A program made the position numbers and the translations under genes. This document shows positions 1 through 8,746 of a stretch of 50,631 bases of DNA, piece after piece. The first letter of the stretch is position 1. Every line of letters starts with the position of its first letter. The notes below the pieces were generated by a model. That model saw nothing but the letters and a program-made list of their open reading frames with translations. It made no database searches and was not told the origin of the DNA. The stretch is from Deltaproteobacteria bacterium (GTDB taxonomy: Bacteria; Desulfobacterota; Desulfobacteria; Desulfobacterales; G020354645), in assembly GCA_020354645.1 (NCBI GenBank), contig CP070652.1:3395648-3446278 (forward strand), read 5' to 3'.

Positions 1-168
1 TTTTTTTGACCCTGTGCCTCCAGTCTTTGTTTTTCTAAGCAATTTGGCAGCGGGGGATACTTGCCCCCTCCGCATTCCACCTTCGGTGGCTGCGGTCTCC
101 CCCACTGCCAAATTGCTGAAAAACAAAAGACTTACGACAATGGATCAAAAAAACTCCCCGACCCCTGA
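1..168. repeat. Palindromic MITE-like element, copy 1 (long form, cut by window edge)
   Basis: This is the longest of three related copies (others at 8621-8732 and 11973-12085). It ends in TTGGATC-type sequence, an A-run and CTCCCCGACCCCTGA. The left terminal repeat lies outside the window. Two inner arms pair: AGTCTTTGTTTTTC/AATTTGGCAG on the left (about 23-51) and CTGCCAAATTGCTG/ACAAAAGACTT on the right (about 105-133). Between them is a smaller hairpin, CCACC-TTC-GGTGG. The other two copies lack the left inner arm. No transposase is encoded, so it would be non-autonomous. The repeated structure is seen directly; calling it mobile is an inference. Confidence 0.75.
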
Positions 169-448
169 TTTAATTACAGAAGGTTCATACAGAAACATAA
201 AACAATACATTTTACCTAAAAAGTAAATCAGATGATAATCTTTTTTTATTTCTCGTCAATTTTCACCCGGAGAGAGAGCCGGAGGCTTCCATATGCTACG
301 TTATTAAGGGCTCCAAGTATTATACTACGACGTCGCCCGTAAGTGCCTTGCATATGAAAGCCTCCGACTCGTGCAAAATTCAGGTTCCACCTCGCTCGAT
401 CAAGGGTCTTATGCCAATCACGTATTTTAACAGAAGCAGGAGGTATTA
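169..448. other. Intergenic, no gene recognised
   Basis: The stretch between the first repeat and the first gene holds only short stop-rich reading frames. A good ribosome site, AGGAGG at 438-443, belongs to the gene at 449. No clear -35/-10 pair or terminator stands out. Confidence 0.4.
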
Positions 449-1516
449 ATGAATTTAGCAACGGAAAGTTGGATGTTGTTACCGGGCATTTTGCTTTTGA
501 GCGCATTTCTGCCCCTCACTGTTTGCTCTTACCGTTGGTACCGATTGCCCAAGAAACAGGATGAGTACAAACGCGTGATGGAAAAATTGAAAAATGCGGG
601 TATGGAGGACGCTTTCACCCAAACCCTGTTGGAAAGCGAGTATTCATCCAAAGATTATATTTTACCGCTCGTTTTTGTCACCATATTCAGTATTCTTGGG
701 TTCTGGGTTCTTTTTATGAATAACGCGGATATATTGTTGTCCGGGCTGGAACTTGTAAAAGGCAGTAATGTTAACGCATATAAAATAAGGAGTTTGATTG
801 CAATTGGTATGGCCTTTCTGGGTAGCTACTTGTGGTCTGTTCAATACATATTCAGACGTCTGATAACCATCGACCTTCCTCCGGGAGCTTATTACAGTGT
901 TGGAATAAGAATGATTGTCGGTTCTTTTGTTGCGTTGACGTTTCATAACTTCGTTGCCGCCCTGCCTTCCGGAGAGATCAGCGCAACTGTTGATGTCGTG
1001 CCGGATGGAACCCTGATGGACATGCTGCCCGTTGTTGCTTTCCTTACCGGATTGTTCCCGCAACGCGTGCTGAAATATATTACGGAATACTTCAAATTTA
1101 CCGCAACTAAACCCGACAAACGGGCCGCTGAACTGCCATTGGATATGATTGAAGGCATGACGTCCTTTCATAAAGTCCGATTATCAGAAGCAGGAATAGA
1201 TAATGTTCAGAACCTGGCCCATGCCAGCCTGGTGGAGCTCATCGTAAACACGCCCTATAGACCCAGGCAGCTTGTTGACTGGATGGCACAAGCCAGACTT
1301 TGTCTGTCTTTTAAATTCGAGGTGCAAAAATTGCGTAAAGCGGGAATCCGAACCATGCTGGGCTTCAAAATTGCAGGCGACAACGGCACCCTTGAGGATA
1401 TTGCGAAAAGTACCGGAATTGACGAAGTTTATCTTAGTTCTGTCTATCATATTTATAAAGACAACCCGGCAATTGACAGACTGGCAAAAGCAGAAAATTG
1501 TCTCCATGTGGTATGA
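449..1516 (+). CDS. Polytopic membrane protein with helix-hairpin-helix-like C-terminus
   Basis: A 355-residue protein of unknown function. Hydrophobic segments lie near residues 8-30, 70-92, 115-133, 150-172 and probably 188-205, so the first two thirds are membrane-embedded. The last ~140 residues are soluble and contain a pattern (IEGM...RLSEAGIDNVQNLA) like the helix-hairpin-helix modules that follow 'L..I.GIG..L...GI.T...LA'. This could bind nucleic acid or another protein, but that is only a fold guess. The start is fixed by AGGAGG at 438-443, six bases before the ATG. A repeat-rich gap of about 320 bp separates it from the next gene, so it is probably a separate transcription unit. Confidence 0.75.
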   Translation: MNLATESWMLLPGILLLSAFLPLTVCSYRWYRLPKKQDEYKRVMEKLKNAGMEDAFTQTLLESEYSSKDYILPLVFVTIFSILGFWVLFMNNADILLSGLELVKGSNVNAYKIRSLIAIGMAFLGSYLWSVQYIFRRLITIDLPPGAYYSVGIRMIVGSFVALTFHNFVAALPSGEISATVDVVPDGTLMDMLPVVAFLTGLFPQRVLKYITEYFKFTATKPDKRAAELPLDMIEGMTSFHKVRLSEAGIDNVQNLAHASLVELIVNTPYRPRQLVDWMAQARLCLSFKFEVQKLRKAGIRTMLGFKIAGDNGTLEDIAKSTGIDEVYLSSVYHIYKDNPAIDRLAKAENCLHVV

Positions 1517-1586
1517 TCACACCATTAAAATCGATATGGAAAAGGATTCGTCAGGCGAAATACACTTATTCGCCCACGCCTGAATA

Positions 1587-1812
1587 CCTTGCAGCTTGCT
1601 GCAGGGATGATCGGTCTTCGCCAGGGGCTTCGACTCGACTGAAGAAGGCGAGGTGAACCGCGCCGACTTGTCCCACCGAAGTTTTAACGAAGGCGGAAGC
1701 TCGCCAGAGCGTAGGCGGGTTTATCGCGCCATAGCTCTGCGACGGCGGGTAAGGCTACGGCGCAATTCAGCTTTGATACCCCGCAACTTGCTGCGGGGAG
1801 CTTCATTCTCAG
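1587..1812. repeat. Palindromic repeat cluster (two related hairpins)
   Basis: Two related hairpins bracket this gap. The first, at 1587-1606, is CCTTGCAGCTTGCTGCAGGG. The second, at 1779-1798, is CCCCGCAACTTGCTGCGGGG (7-bp stem CCCCGCA/TGCGGGG), followed by AGCTTCATT. The stretch between them includes CGACTCGACTGA, also found at 8490-8502, and a TTTTAACGAAGGCGGAAGC segment that resembles 5314-5331 inside another repeat. The gap therefore looks like stacked short dispersed repeats. No coding frame with convincing composition is present. Confidence 0.6.
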
Positions 1813-1833
1813 TACAAATGGAAAGGAGATATT

Positions 1834-2571
1834 ATGCACCGCTTAGTCGGATTCATTGTTATTTTGATTTTAATGATCTCGGCAGCCTGCGCACAAATAC
1901 CAAAGGAGTCGGTGGAGTTATCCACCACCGTCGGGCGAGATGTTGCCGAGGTATACAGAGCGCATCGTGAATTGGCCGTCATACTCTACGAACGCATCGA
2001 AAGTGATGTTAACGAATTCGTCGACGACGTCTATGCACCCTATCAAATTAGAAAGTTGCTCCAAGCAGACCATCAAGATTTTAAAAGGGGAGATCCGAAT
2101 TCGCTGTTTTCGGCGCTGGATGCGGCCATTAAGAAACCTGACAGTTCGAGCGTCCAGAAGACCGCGCTAGACGCCATGGATGTATTTGTGCAAATCTTGC
2201 GAGCCGAAGTGGAGGACTATCGGGCGGAACGGCTGGCACCCGTGCTTGCCCAGAAGAAAGAGGTTCTGGCGGCCATTGATCGGTCGTACAGGCAAATTCA
2301 TTACGGCAATTCAATTGTCACCGGTTATCTCGCATCCGTAGTAAAGGTTCATGACGCCCAACAAGAGGTTTTGAACGAATTTGGGCTCGAGAACTTGAAT
2401 CAAGAAATCGGGCAGCGGCTCGCCGGCATCTCAAATAAAGTCTCGCAATTCACCCAAAAAGCAAAAAAAGTGGAAGGGTCCGTGGCAGAAATGGAAAAGA
2501 AAATAAACAAGCTGACCCAAGAGCTGGACCGCGCTGTTGAAGGCCTTTCATATGAGCTTGGGGGCACATAA
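1834..2571 (+). CDS. Secreted, mostly helical protein of unknown function
   Basis: A 245-residue protein starting with a hydrophobic signal segment (residues 4-20, ending SAACAQ). It may be cleaved by signal peptidase I after ACA or processed as a lipoprotein at Cys19, but the residue at -3 is Ser, so the lipobox is weak. The rest is charged and helical, with a likely coiled coil from about residue 200 to 240 (VSQFTQKAKKVEGSVAEMEKK). An AAAGGAGA ribosome site precedes the ATG. It is the first gene of a tight run (63, 77 and 41 bp gaps) through an EEP hydrolase and a patatin. I do not recognise the family. Confidence 0.75.
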   Translation: MHRLVGFIVILILMISAACAQIPKESVELSTTVGRDVAEVYRAHRELAVILYERIESDVNEFVDDVYAPYQIRKLLQADHQDFKRGDPNSLFSALDAAIKKPDSSSVQKTALDAMDVFVQILRAEVEDYRAERLAPVLAQKKEVLAAIDRSYRQIHYGNSIVTGYLASVVKVHDAQQEVLNEFGLENLNQEIGQRLAGISNKVSQFTQKAKKVEGSVAEMEKKINKLTQELDRAVEGLSYELGGT

Positions 2572-2634
2572 AAATAGGCTTAACCAACAATGAAATGCGT
2601 CTTAGAACTACAGACACCGGAAGGGAGGAAAATT

Positions 2635-2940
2635 ATGCCAATGGACATTGATGCTTATCGAAAAAAACTCAAAGAACGGGCCGAGGCCAACCGACGAGCG
2701 TTCGAGGGTGAGTACCGGGAAGAGATTGAAGGTTTGTTGGGGCTTTCGCGAGAGGAGATTGATCGAATCACCCCCGGCACCGCGGATCTTGAAATCTATG
2801 ATCAGCTCATCACGGTTGTAAAAGAGGCCTCAGCTGCCAACATTGCGCAGGCCGAGCTTAAGGATCGCATAGTGGAGCTGGGTGACGTTGCCGTAAAGAT
2901 AGCAAAACGCATACCGAAGCTGGCTGCCCTTTTCACCTAA
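2635..2940 (+). CDS. Small helical protein of unknown function
   Basis: A 101-residue, highly charged protein predicted to be almost all helix, with no signal peptide, so likely cytoplasmic. The start at 2635 is preferred over an in-frame ATG at 2590. GGGAGG lies at 2623-2628, well spaced before the 2635 ATG, whereas nothing like a ribosome site precedes 2590. It sits between the secreted helical protein and the EEP hydrolase and is presumably co-transcribed with them. No domain is recognised. A role as an accessory or immunity-like partner of the two downstream hydrolases would be speculation. Confidence 0.62.
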   Translation: MPMDIDAYRKKLKERAEANRRAFEGEYREEIEGLLGLSREEIDRITPGTADLEIYDQLITVVKEASAANIAQAELKDRIVELGDVAVKIAKRIPKLAALFT

Positions 2941-3017
2941 GCAAACGAATTTGGGAAAAAAGCTCGTATAAGGTAACACCAGCAGATAGGGGCAATTGAG
3001 CAACAGGAGGGGTGAGG

Positions 3018-3974
3018 ATGGATTCAATCAATGTGGCAACCTTCAATGTGGAAAATTTGTTTGCACGATTTCAGTTTAAGCGCAATATCAAGGATCCGGA
3101 GAAAATGTTGCGTGACGGTTGGACGGTGAATCACACATATTTCAATGTTTACAAGGAAAAAGATAAATCAATTACCGGAGAAACAATTCAAGCCTTGGAC
3201 GCTGATGTGATTGCACTTCAGGAAATTGAGAATTTGGATACCCTCAGAAAATTCAGAACAGATTATCTGGGTGGGCGCAAGAGTTATCCTTATGCCATCG
3301 TAATAGACGGGAATGATCCCCGGCGAATCGATGTGGCTGTCCTCAGCAGATATCCCTTGACAAATATTCAGACTCACAGTCACCTGTGGTCAACAGAATT
3401 GCACTGGTATCTTTTTTCCCGTGATTGTCTGGTTGCGGATGTGCAAGGGCCCGGAAATTTTACTTTTACGCTCTTCGTCAACCACTTCAAGTCCATGATC
3501 GACAAAAGCGATCCTGATAACGGCCGGCAAAACACGAGGTATAAGCGGGCTGTCCAGTCGCGGGCGGTAAAGCAAATCGTTACGTCACGGTTTGGAACCG
3601 ATGCCGGGTCTCATCCGTTTATAATCCTGGGAGATTTCAACGATTATATAGAAACAGATGATCAGGGAGAGTCCGGCATCAGCGATCTCGTTGAATGGGA
3701 TCAGACGGTGAACGTTGTCGATCGTCACCCTGAAGCGGAACGTTGGACTCACTTTTTTAAAGGCGCTGGCGCACTTGAGCCGGCCTACCATCAATTGGAT
3801 TATCTCTTGCTTTCGAAGTCTTTGGCTGAACGTAATCCCCATCCACCCCATATCGAACGCAGGGGTCTCCCTAAACGCGCCGATAAGTATAGCGGCGAGC
3901 GATTTCCGGGAGTAGGGCGGAACTCGCCGAAGGCATCCGATCACTGCCCGATCGTGATGGAGCTTCAGTTTTAG
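3018..3974 (+). CDS. Endonuclease/exonuclease/phosphatase (EEP) family protein
   Basis: A 318-residue metal-dependent phosphoesterase of the EEP superfamily (DNase I-like, exonuclease III, sphingomyelinase fold). The family signatures appear in order: FNVENLF (Asn10, Glu12), LQEIEN with the metal-binding Glu, RRIDVAVLSRYPL, VNHFKS, LGDFND (catalytic Asp/Asn), HQLDYLLLS and the C-terminal SDHCPI with the catalytic His. No signal peptide is visible. CAGGAGGGG lies at 3004-3012 and favours ATG 3018; GTG 3012 is too close. Substrate cannot be told from sequence: nucleic acid, phosphoinositide or phospholipid head groups are all possible. The patatin lipase immediately downstream makes a lipid-related job conceivable. 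Confidence 0.9.
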   Translation: MDSINVATFNVENLFARFQFKRNIKDPEKMLRDGWTVNHTYFNVYKEKDKSITGETIQALDADVIALQEIENLDTLRKFRTDYLGGRKSYPYAIVIDGNDPRRIDVAVLSRYPLTNIQTHSHLWSTELHWYLFSRDCLVADVQGPGNFTFTLFVNHFKSMIDKSDPDNGRQNTRYKRAVQSRAVKQIVTSRFGTDAGSHPFIILGDFNDYIETDDQGESGISDLVEWDQTVNVVDRHPEAERWTHFFKGAGALEPAYHQLDYLLLSKSLAERNPHPPHIERRGLPKRADKYSGERFPGVGRNSPKASDHCPIVMELQF

Positions 3975-4015
3975 TTGTGTGTGTTAATTAGACAGGATTA
4001 ACAGGAGATTATGCT

Positions 4016-5056
4016 ATGGCGTATCCGTTTCGAAATCTGATTTTTGAAGGTGGCGGGGTGAAAGGTATCGCTTATGTTGGAGCTATGGAAGTGCTGGTGA
4101 ATAAGGGTATTTTCGCCAACATCAAACGTGTCGGTGGTACTTCGGCCGGGGCGATCAATGCTGTTTTGGCGGGGCTAAACTACACGCCTGCTGAAATGCT
4201 GAATATTTTAAAAGGCATGAACTTTGAGAAATTTATGGATGATGATTTTGGTGTTTTGCGGGATCTGGAGCGTTTGCTGACCGATTACGGTTGGTACAAG
4301 GGGGATTATTTTCGAAAATGGATTTCTGATCTGATCGCCGAAAAGGTCGGATTGCCCGATGCAACTTTTGCACAGGTGCAGCAGCAAAAGGCAGGCAAAG
4401 GGTTTCGGGATATGTATTTCATGGGCACCAATATCTCTACCCATTTTACCGAGGTGTTCTCCCACGAGCATACACCCAGAATGTGCATCGCAGACGCCGT
4501 GCGGATCTCCATGTCCATTCCCATTTTTTTTGCATCGCGCCGAAGTCCCCGTGGGGATATATATGTTGACGGGGGTGTGCTGGATAACTATCCGGTGAAA
4601 CTTTTTGATCGACGGCGATACCTCGTCGATAAAAATTTAAACACTCATGGTGAAGAAACGCCTTACTATAAGAAGCACAATAATAGGCTTAAACGACAGG
4701 GGCTGAAAATCAGCCCGTACGTGTATAATAAAGAAACGCTTGGATTTCGTCTGGACTCTGAACGTGAGATTGCCAGGTTTCGAGATCAAGCCGAACCGGT
4801 TGCCGAGCCGATAGACGATTTCTTCGACTTCACCCGCAATCTGCTGAAAACTATCATGGATGCCCAGGCCAACTATCATCTGCACAGCGACGACTGGCAG
4901 CGAACCATTTACATCGATACCTTGGGGGTCAAGACAACAGATTTTAAAATTACGGATGCCAAAAAAAAGGCTCTGGTAAAATCAGGACGAGAAGGTACAC
5001 AGAAATATTTTCAGTGGTATGACCATCCCGCCAGCAAGCCCGCCAATCGCGTTTAG
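4016..5056 (+). CDS. Patatin-like phospholipase
   Basis: A 346-residue acyl hydrolase of the patatin family. The oxyanion-hole motif GGGVKG is at residues 12-17, the nucleophile elbow GTSAG at 41-45 (Ser43), and the second dyad residue in VDGGVLDNYPV (Asp185). The region around residues 160-172 (DAVRISMSIPIFF) also matches the family. No signal peptide is present, so it would act in the cytoplasm or at the inner membrane, or be exported by another route. It ends the four-gene run beginning at 1834. Patatins serve in lipid turnover, as secreted toxins and as effectors in some antiphage systems; nothing here decides among these. A repeat element starts 11 bp after the stop. Confidence 0.93.
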   Translation: MAYPFRNLIFEGGGVKGIAYVGAMEVLVNKGIFANIKRVGGTSAGAINAVLAGLNYTPAEMLNILKGMNFEKFMDDDFGVLRDLERLLTDYGWYKGDYFRKWISDLIAEKVGLPDATFAQVQQQKAGKGFRDMYFMGTNISTHFTEVFSHEHTPRMCIADAVRISMSIPIFFASRRSPRGDIYVDGGVLDNYPVKLFDRRRYLVDKNLNTHGEETPYYKKHNNRLKRQGLKISPYVYNKETLGFRLDSEREIARFRDQAEPVAEPIDDFFDFTRNLLKTIMDAQANYHLHSDDWQRTIYIDTLGVKTTDFKITDAKKKALVKSGREGTQKYFQWYDHPASKPANRV

Positions 5057-5067
5057 CAATTTCATTA

Positions 5068-5423
5068 ATTAACCGCAGACCCACGCAGACAGGCACAGAC
5101 AGAATTATTTTCCTCTGTCGACGCGACAGAGGAAAAAACTGCATGCCCTATGGGCAGGTTTAATTCCAGCAATATTGATGCAACAGGCCTTTAGACGGCC
5201 AGTTATGGTGAATTGAAGCGATTTTGAAGACATTTGATTTTTCTATCGCGAAGCGATTGCGTTTTTTAGCTCCGCAAGGCCTTCTGCGCCATCTTGTCTT
5301 GCCAAAGTGTTAACGAAGACAGAAGCCAGAGCGACGGCGGGCCGCGGAGCTAAAAAAACATAAAGCTAAATGCGAGAGCATTTAGCTACGGTCTGCGCTT
5401 GTCTGCGTGGGTCTGCGGTTAAT
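5068..5423. mobile_element. 356-bp element with 33-bp terminal inverted repeats (MITE-like)
   Basis: The outer arms at 5068-5100 and 5391-5423 are inverted copies agreeing at 31 of 33 bases (ATTAACCGCAGACCCACGCAGAC core). Inside are nested inverted repeats: a 13-bp stem with 3-base loop at 5108-5136 (TTTTCCTCTGTCG arm), 14-bp arms TTTTTTAGCTCCGC at 5262-5275 and 5344-5357, and a 10-bp stem with GAGA loop at 5364-5387 (AGCTAAATGC arm). No protein is encoded. The structure is seen directly. Mobility, and dispersal elsewhere in the genome, are inferred. Confidence 0.7.
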
Positions 5424-5443
5424 AGATCTTACTCTGCGGTATT

Positions 5444-8428
5444 CTATTTCAGCAATACGGCGCAGGAGGATTTACCGTCGATTTTCAGGGTCAGTGGTTT
5501 TTTGAGCCTTACATGCCGTAAATATGGGGTTTCGCTTTCAGCGGGCAGGGATTGCAGCCAGTCCCAATCAATAAAATCCTCTCCATTTTCTCTGGTGTTT
5601 AAATAGCTGATTCCGAGTGAGGTGATATTGTGGAAGAAGTGAGATCCCTGGGAAGGGTCTGCTCGCAGATTTTCGGCGGTAGTTTCGATAATGGCGCCGA
5701 CACCGGATATTTCATTCCAGGTCACCGGAATTCCCAACCAGCGGTCGGCCGATCCCCATCGACCCGGACCAATAAGCAGATATTTTCGATGCTGGGTTAC
5801 CAATTGCCGGTTGACCTTTCCGATGTCTGTAGCAATGTCCATGGTCTTGGCAGGGTCAAAGGTCTCGGGTCTTATGTATATGATATCGCTAATATCTTTG
5901 AATTGGCTGTTACCCAAAGCCATGGTGGAATAACAAAGCGCCCTGGAGATGTCTTTCTGGGTAATTTTAACATCTCTGATGTGCTGGCTGATGGCCATCG
6001 GTCTTATTTGAAGCAATCCAAATTCCGGCTTTTGACCCGCCTCAAAAGGAAAATCTGCCGAGAATTCAATCTCGACCGGAGTTCCAAGGCCCTTGCGCCC
6101 CATGTCCAGCAATTCAGAAAGTATTTCCGGCAAGGGGAAAGATTTGTATTTCAATATTCTGGCAAACGTACACACCGGGTATCCTGAAGTGGTCAAGGTG
6201 TCTCTGATTCTGTTTTCCTCGGGGCTATACGAGCTGCAAGCATTGATCACCGGGGGATGAGTTTGAACATCGTCGATTTCAAGTCTTGCCAGGGTTATGT
6301 CGTCTCTTAAGTTGTCCGGAAAACCAAAGTTGTCCGGAAAATCGGTCATTTTCAGGGCATAAAAGAACCGCTGGGTATTTTTGAGAATATCCTCTACAGT
6401 GGAAAGTTGCGGGAGAAGTTGGGGATATTTTGGCGAAAAACGTAAAGAAGTCCCTCCTTCGACAACGGTCTTTCCAAGCCCCAAGGCAATATGTGCGATG
6501 CCTTCTTCGGGTTTCATATGAGATATCGGATAGAAGTTATACGATTGCGCCACTCCTGAGATGGCCGGGTAAAAATATTCACCGTATTCTTTACCCTTTA
6601 GTTGCTGAATTACCACCGCCATTTTTTCATCTTCAAGACGATGCTGAGTACTCTTCGCATATGAACGCGGTGTCTCCATATAGGTGGAGGCATAAACCAG
6701 TATTATGGCCTGAAAGAGCCTTTCCAGTCTCAGCCTGAATTTGTGGTGTCTATTGGGCAGCATGTAGGTACTGTAAATGCCGGCAAAGGGTTGAAACTGG
6801 GCATCTTCCAGCAGGCTCGAAGATCGAACCGCCAGCGGATAATCCGCATGGGTGAGGTAAACTTTCAGATCATCTCTCAACCACTTGGGTAATCTGGCTT
6901 TTAAAAACATCTCGCAAATTTGCGCATCGTTTAGATCACGGTTAGGAATATCTTTAAGGTCGTTTTGGCTGATGAAATCGTCAAAACCCTCGGTGGAAAT
7001 AACCAGTGTTCTGGGAACCCCGATGTCGACAGCTTCAAACTTTTCTCTAAATAGCCGATTTTCTTTTAGCTGGGTGGAAATAAATGCAAGCCCTCTGGCT
7101 TTGCCGCCCAGAGACCCCTTCCCGATTTTAACGAAGTCGGCCTCCGGATCAAAGCGCTCGGAAACAAACTGGGTGATGATGCCTTTTTGACGGCCGACCC
7201 GTCGGCTATGGATACTTTCGACAAGGTACTGTTTGATTTCCGTAACACTGTTGAATTCGGACGCTTTACTCGGTTTTAATTTTGAAGCCAGCAGGATCTC
7301 GGATCTGGCCATCAGCCAACTTGAAAAATCATTGCGTGCGCCGTGATACAAAATTGATTCTTCCGGCACTGACGGCAGTATCTCTTCCATCTCCCGAAGG
7401 TTGGATGCTCGGGCCACCTCATTACCATCCGGGAGCCGAAAAATGAAATCACCAAAACCCAAATTATCCTTAAAAAAATCACGAATCTCTTCATGCAGGG
7501 TCGGTGAATTTTTGTTTAAAAACACCGCTGGAATCACCTCGGCTCTGTCGCGATTTCTTTCCTCTGAGCTGATCATCAGCAGCGGGATATCCGACGTTTC
7601 CTCCCTTATCATGGAAAGCAGCGAGAACCCCGCTTCTTGATCGATTTTTCTGTTGCGCGGAATGCGTACATCAGAAAGGATGCTTAACAAGTAAGGTTTA
7701 AAGCGCCGGTAAAGATTTTCAGCATCCTCATAACTCTCAGCCAGCAAAATTTTGGGTCTGGCCCGCATTCTGAGGATGCGGTGCTCATCATTGATTGAAT
7801 CCTCCATCACCGCCTGTGTCTGGGACACGATTTCCTTGTACAGCAGCGGCAGAATTGATGAGTAGTATATCGGTGAGTCCTCCACCAAAATAATAACTCT
7901 GACCTTGGCCCGCTGGGTGTCGAATTCGATATTCATTCGATCTTCTAAGTTTTTGATCAGTGCCAGAAGTAGGTCTGTATTTCCGTGCCAGACAAATAAT
8001 TTGTCGATTGATCGGCGATTCGAATAATCCATTTCCAGTAAGAGCTTATTGGTGCGGTGGGTCAGGAGGAAAACCGGCAGATCGGAAAATTTTTCCTTTA
8101 TCCGACTACCGAGATCAAACGCATCCATGTCGTCCAGCCGGGGCATTGTCAGTACGAGATCGAATTTTTTGGTGGACAAAGCGTTGATTGCCTGCTGTGC
8201 GGTGGAAACCCAGGTCAGACAGGGCGGACGGGAAAGGTTTAACCCCCGGTATTCGTGGATGATTCTTTCAGCGAGCCTTCCTTCCTCTTCCATGATAAAT
8301 GCATCATAAGGTGTTGAGACAAGAAGGATGTCAGTGACCTTCTTGGCCATGAGTTCATGGAAAACCTTAAAGGAAAGATCGAATTCATCCAATCGATTTT
8401 CAGGTTCGGGGATATACGGTGCCGGCAT
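5444..8428 (-). CDS. REC-domain / PPDK-N (PEP/pyruvate-binding) protein
   Basis: A protein of about 994 residues joining receiver-like domains to the ATP-grasp nucleotide-binding domain of PEP synthase and pyruvate phosphate dikinase. The first receiver-like region (about 35-160) lacks an obvious acceptor Asp (LTMPRLDD). The second (about 178-325) keeps an acidic VEDSP pocket, an acceptor in LSDVRIP and a late Lys (LNKN). The PPDK-N part begins near residue 435 with GKGSLGGKARGL, continues with PLAVRSSSLLED and reaches FGLLQIRPM. The mobile phosphohistidine domain and the PEP/pyruvate barrel are missing, so a complete dikinase reaction is not possible in this chain alone. It may be a phosphotransfer or regulatory protein. 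ATG 8428 is preferred to the upstream TTG at 8443, which has too little room for the AAGGA. Confidence 0.9.
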   Translation of the reverse strand: MPAPYIPEPENRLDEFDLSFKVFHELMAKKVTDILLVSTPYDAFIMEEEGRLAERIIHEYRGLNLSRPPCLTWVSTAQQAINALSTKKFDLVLTMPRLDDMDAFDLGSRIKEKFSDLPVFLLTHRTNKLLLEMDYSNRRSIDKLFVWHGNTDLLLALIKNLEDRMNIEFDTQRAKVRVIILVEDSPIYYSSILPLLYKEIVSQTQAVMEDSINDEHRILRMRARPKILLAESYEDAENLYRRFKPYLLSILSDVRIPRNRKIDQEAGFSLLSMIREETSDIPLLMISSEERNRDRAEVIPAVFLNKNSPTLHEEIRDFFKDNLGFGDFIFRLPDGNEVARASNLREMEEILPSVPEESILYHGARNDFSSWLMARSEILLASKLKPSKASEFNSVTEIKQYLVESIHSRRVGRQKGIITQFVSERFDPEADFVKIGKGSLGGKARGLAFISTQLKENRLFREKFEAVDIGVPRTLVISTEGFDDFISQNDLKDIPNRDLNDAQICEMFLKARLPKWLRDDLKVYLTHADYPLAVRSSSLLEDAQFQPFAGIYSTYMLPNRHHKFRLRLERLFQAIILVYASTYMETPRSYAKSTQHRLEDEKMAVVIQQLKGKEYGEYFYPAISGVAQSYNFYPISHMKPEEGIAHIALGLGKTVVEGGTSLRFSPKYPQLLPQLSTVEDILKNTQRFFYALKMTDFPDNFGFPDNLRDDITLARLEIDDVQTHPPVINACSSYSPEENRIRDTLTTSGYPVCTFARILKYKSFPLPEILSELLDMGRKGLGTPVEIEFSADFPFEAGQKPEFGLLQIRPMAISQHIRDVKITQKDISRALCYSTMALGNSQFKDISDIIYIRPETFDPAKTMDIATDIGKVNRQLVTQHRKYLLIGPGRWGSADRWLGIPVTWNEISGVGAIIETTAENLRADPSQGSHFFHNITSLGISYLNTRENGEDFIDWDWLQSLPAESETPYLRHVRLKKPLTLKIDGKSSCAVLLK

Positions 8429-8484
8429 ATGCGTTCCAATCAATTCCTTAATCGAATATTATTCGCCTTCGCTTCAATAACCAG

Positions 8485-8533
8485 TTCCGCGACTCGACTG
8501 AGCTCGTCGAAGTCTGAAAGCGGGACTGCGGGG
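8485..8533. repeat. Fragment of dispersed palindromic repeat
   Basis: CGACTCGACTGA and the end sequence TGCGGGGAGCATCATT closely match parts of the cluster at 1587-1812 (TGCGGGGAGCTTCATT). This is probably a decayed copy of the same repeat family. It lies just upstream of the REC/PPDK-N gene and could overlap its promoter region. Confidence 0.45.
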
Positions 8534-8620
8534 AGCATCATTTAATGGCATTCAGATTAAATATACCGCAATCCAATGCAACTGACAAGTTATCACAAAA
8601 AATAGTAAATATCAGATATC

Positions 8621-8732
8621 TGAGGGGTCGGGGTGTTATTTTGACCCTGTGCCTCCGGTCTCCCCCGCCGCCAAATTGCAGAAAAACAAAAGACTTACGA
8701 CAATGGATCAAAAAAAACACCCCGACCCCTCA
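8621..8732. repeat. Palindromic MITE-like element, copy 2 (short form)
   Basis: A 112-bp element starting TGAGGGGTCGGGGTGTT and ending AACACCCCGACCCCTCA, with inverted ends about 24 bp long. Inside it carries CCTGTGCCTCCGG, CCGCCAAATTGCAG and ACAAAAGACTTACGACAATG, all shared with copies at 1-168 and 11973-12085. It lies 14 bp beyond the stop of the radical SAM gene, where its strong palindrome could also stop transcription. Confidence 0.8.
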
Positions 8733-8746
8733 GATATTTATAATCT

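Noticed and set aside
3012..3017. GTG start for the EEP protein
   Set aside because: It lies directly against the AGGAGG site; ATG 3018 has proper spacing.
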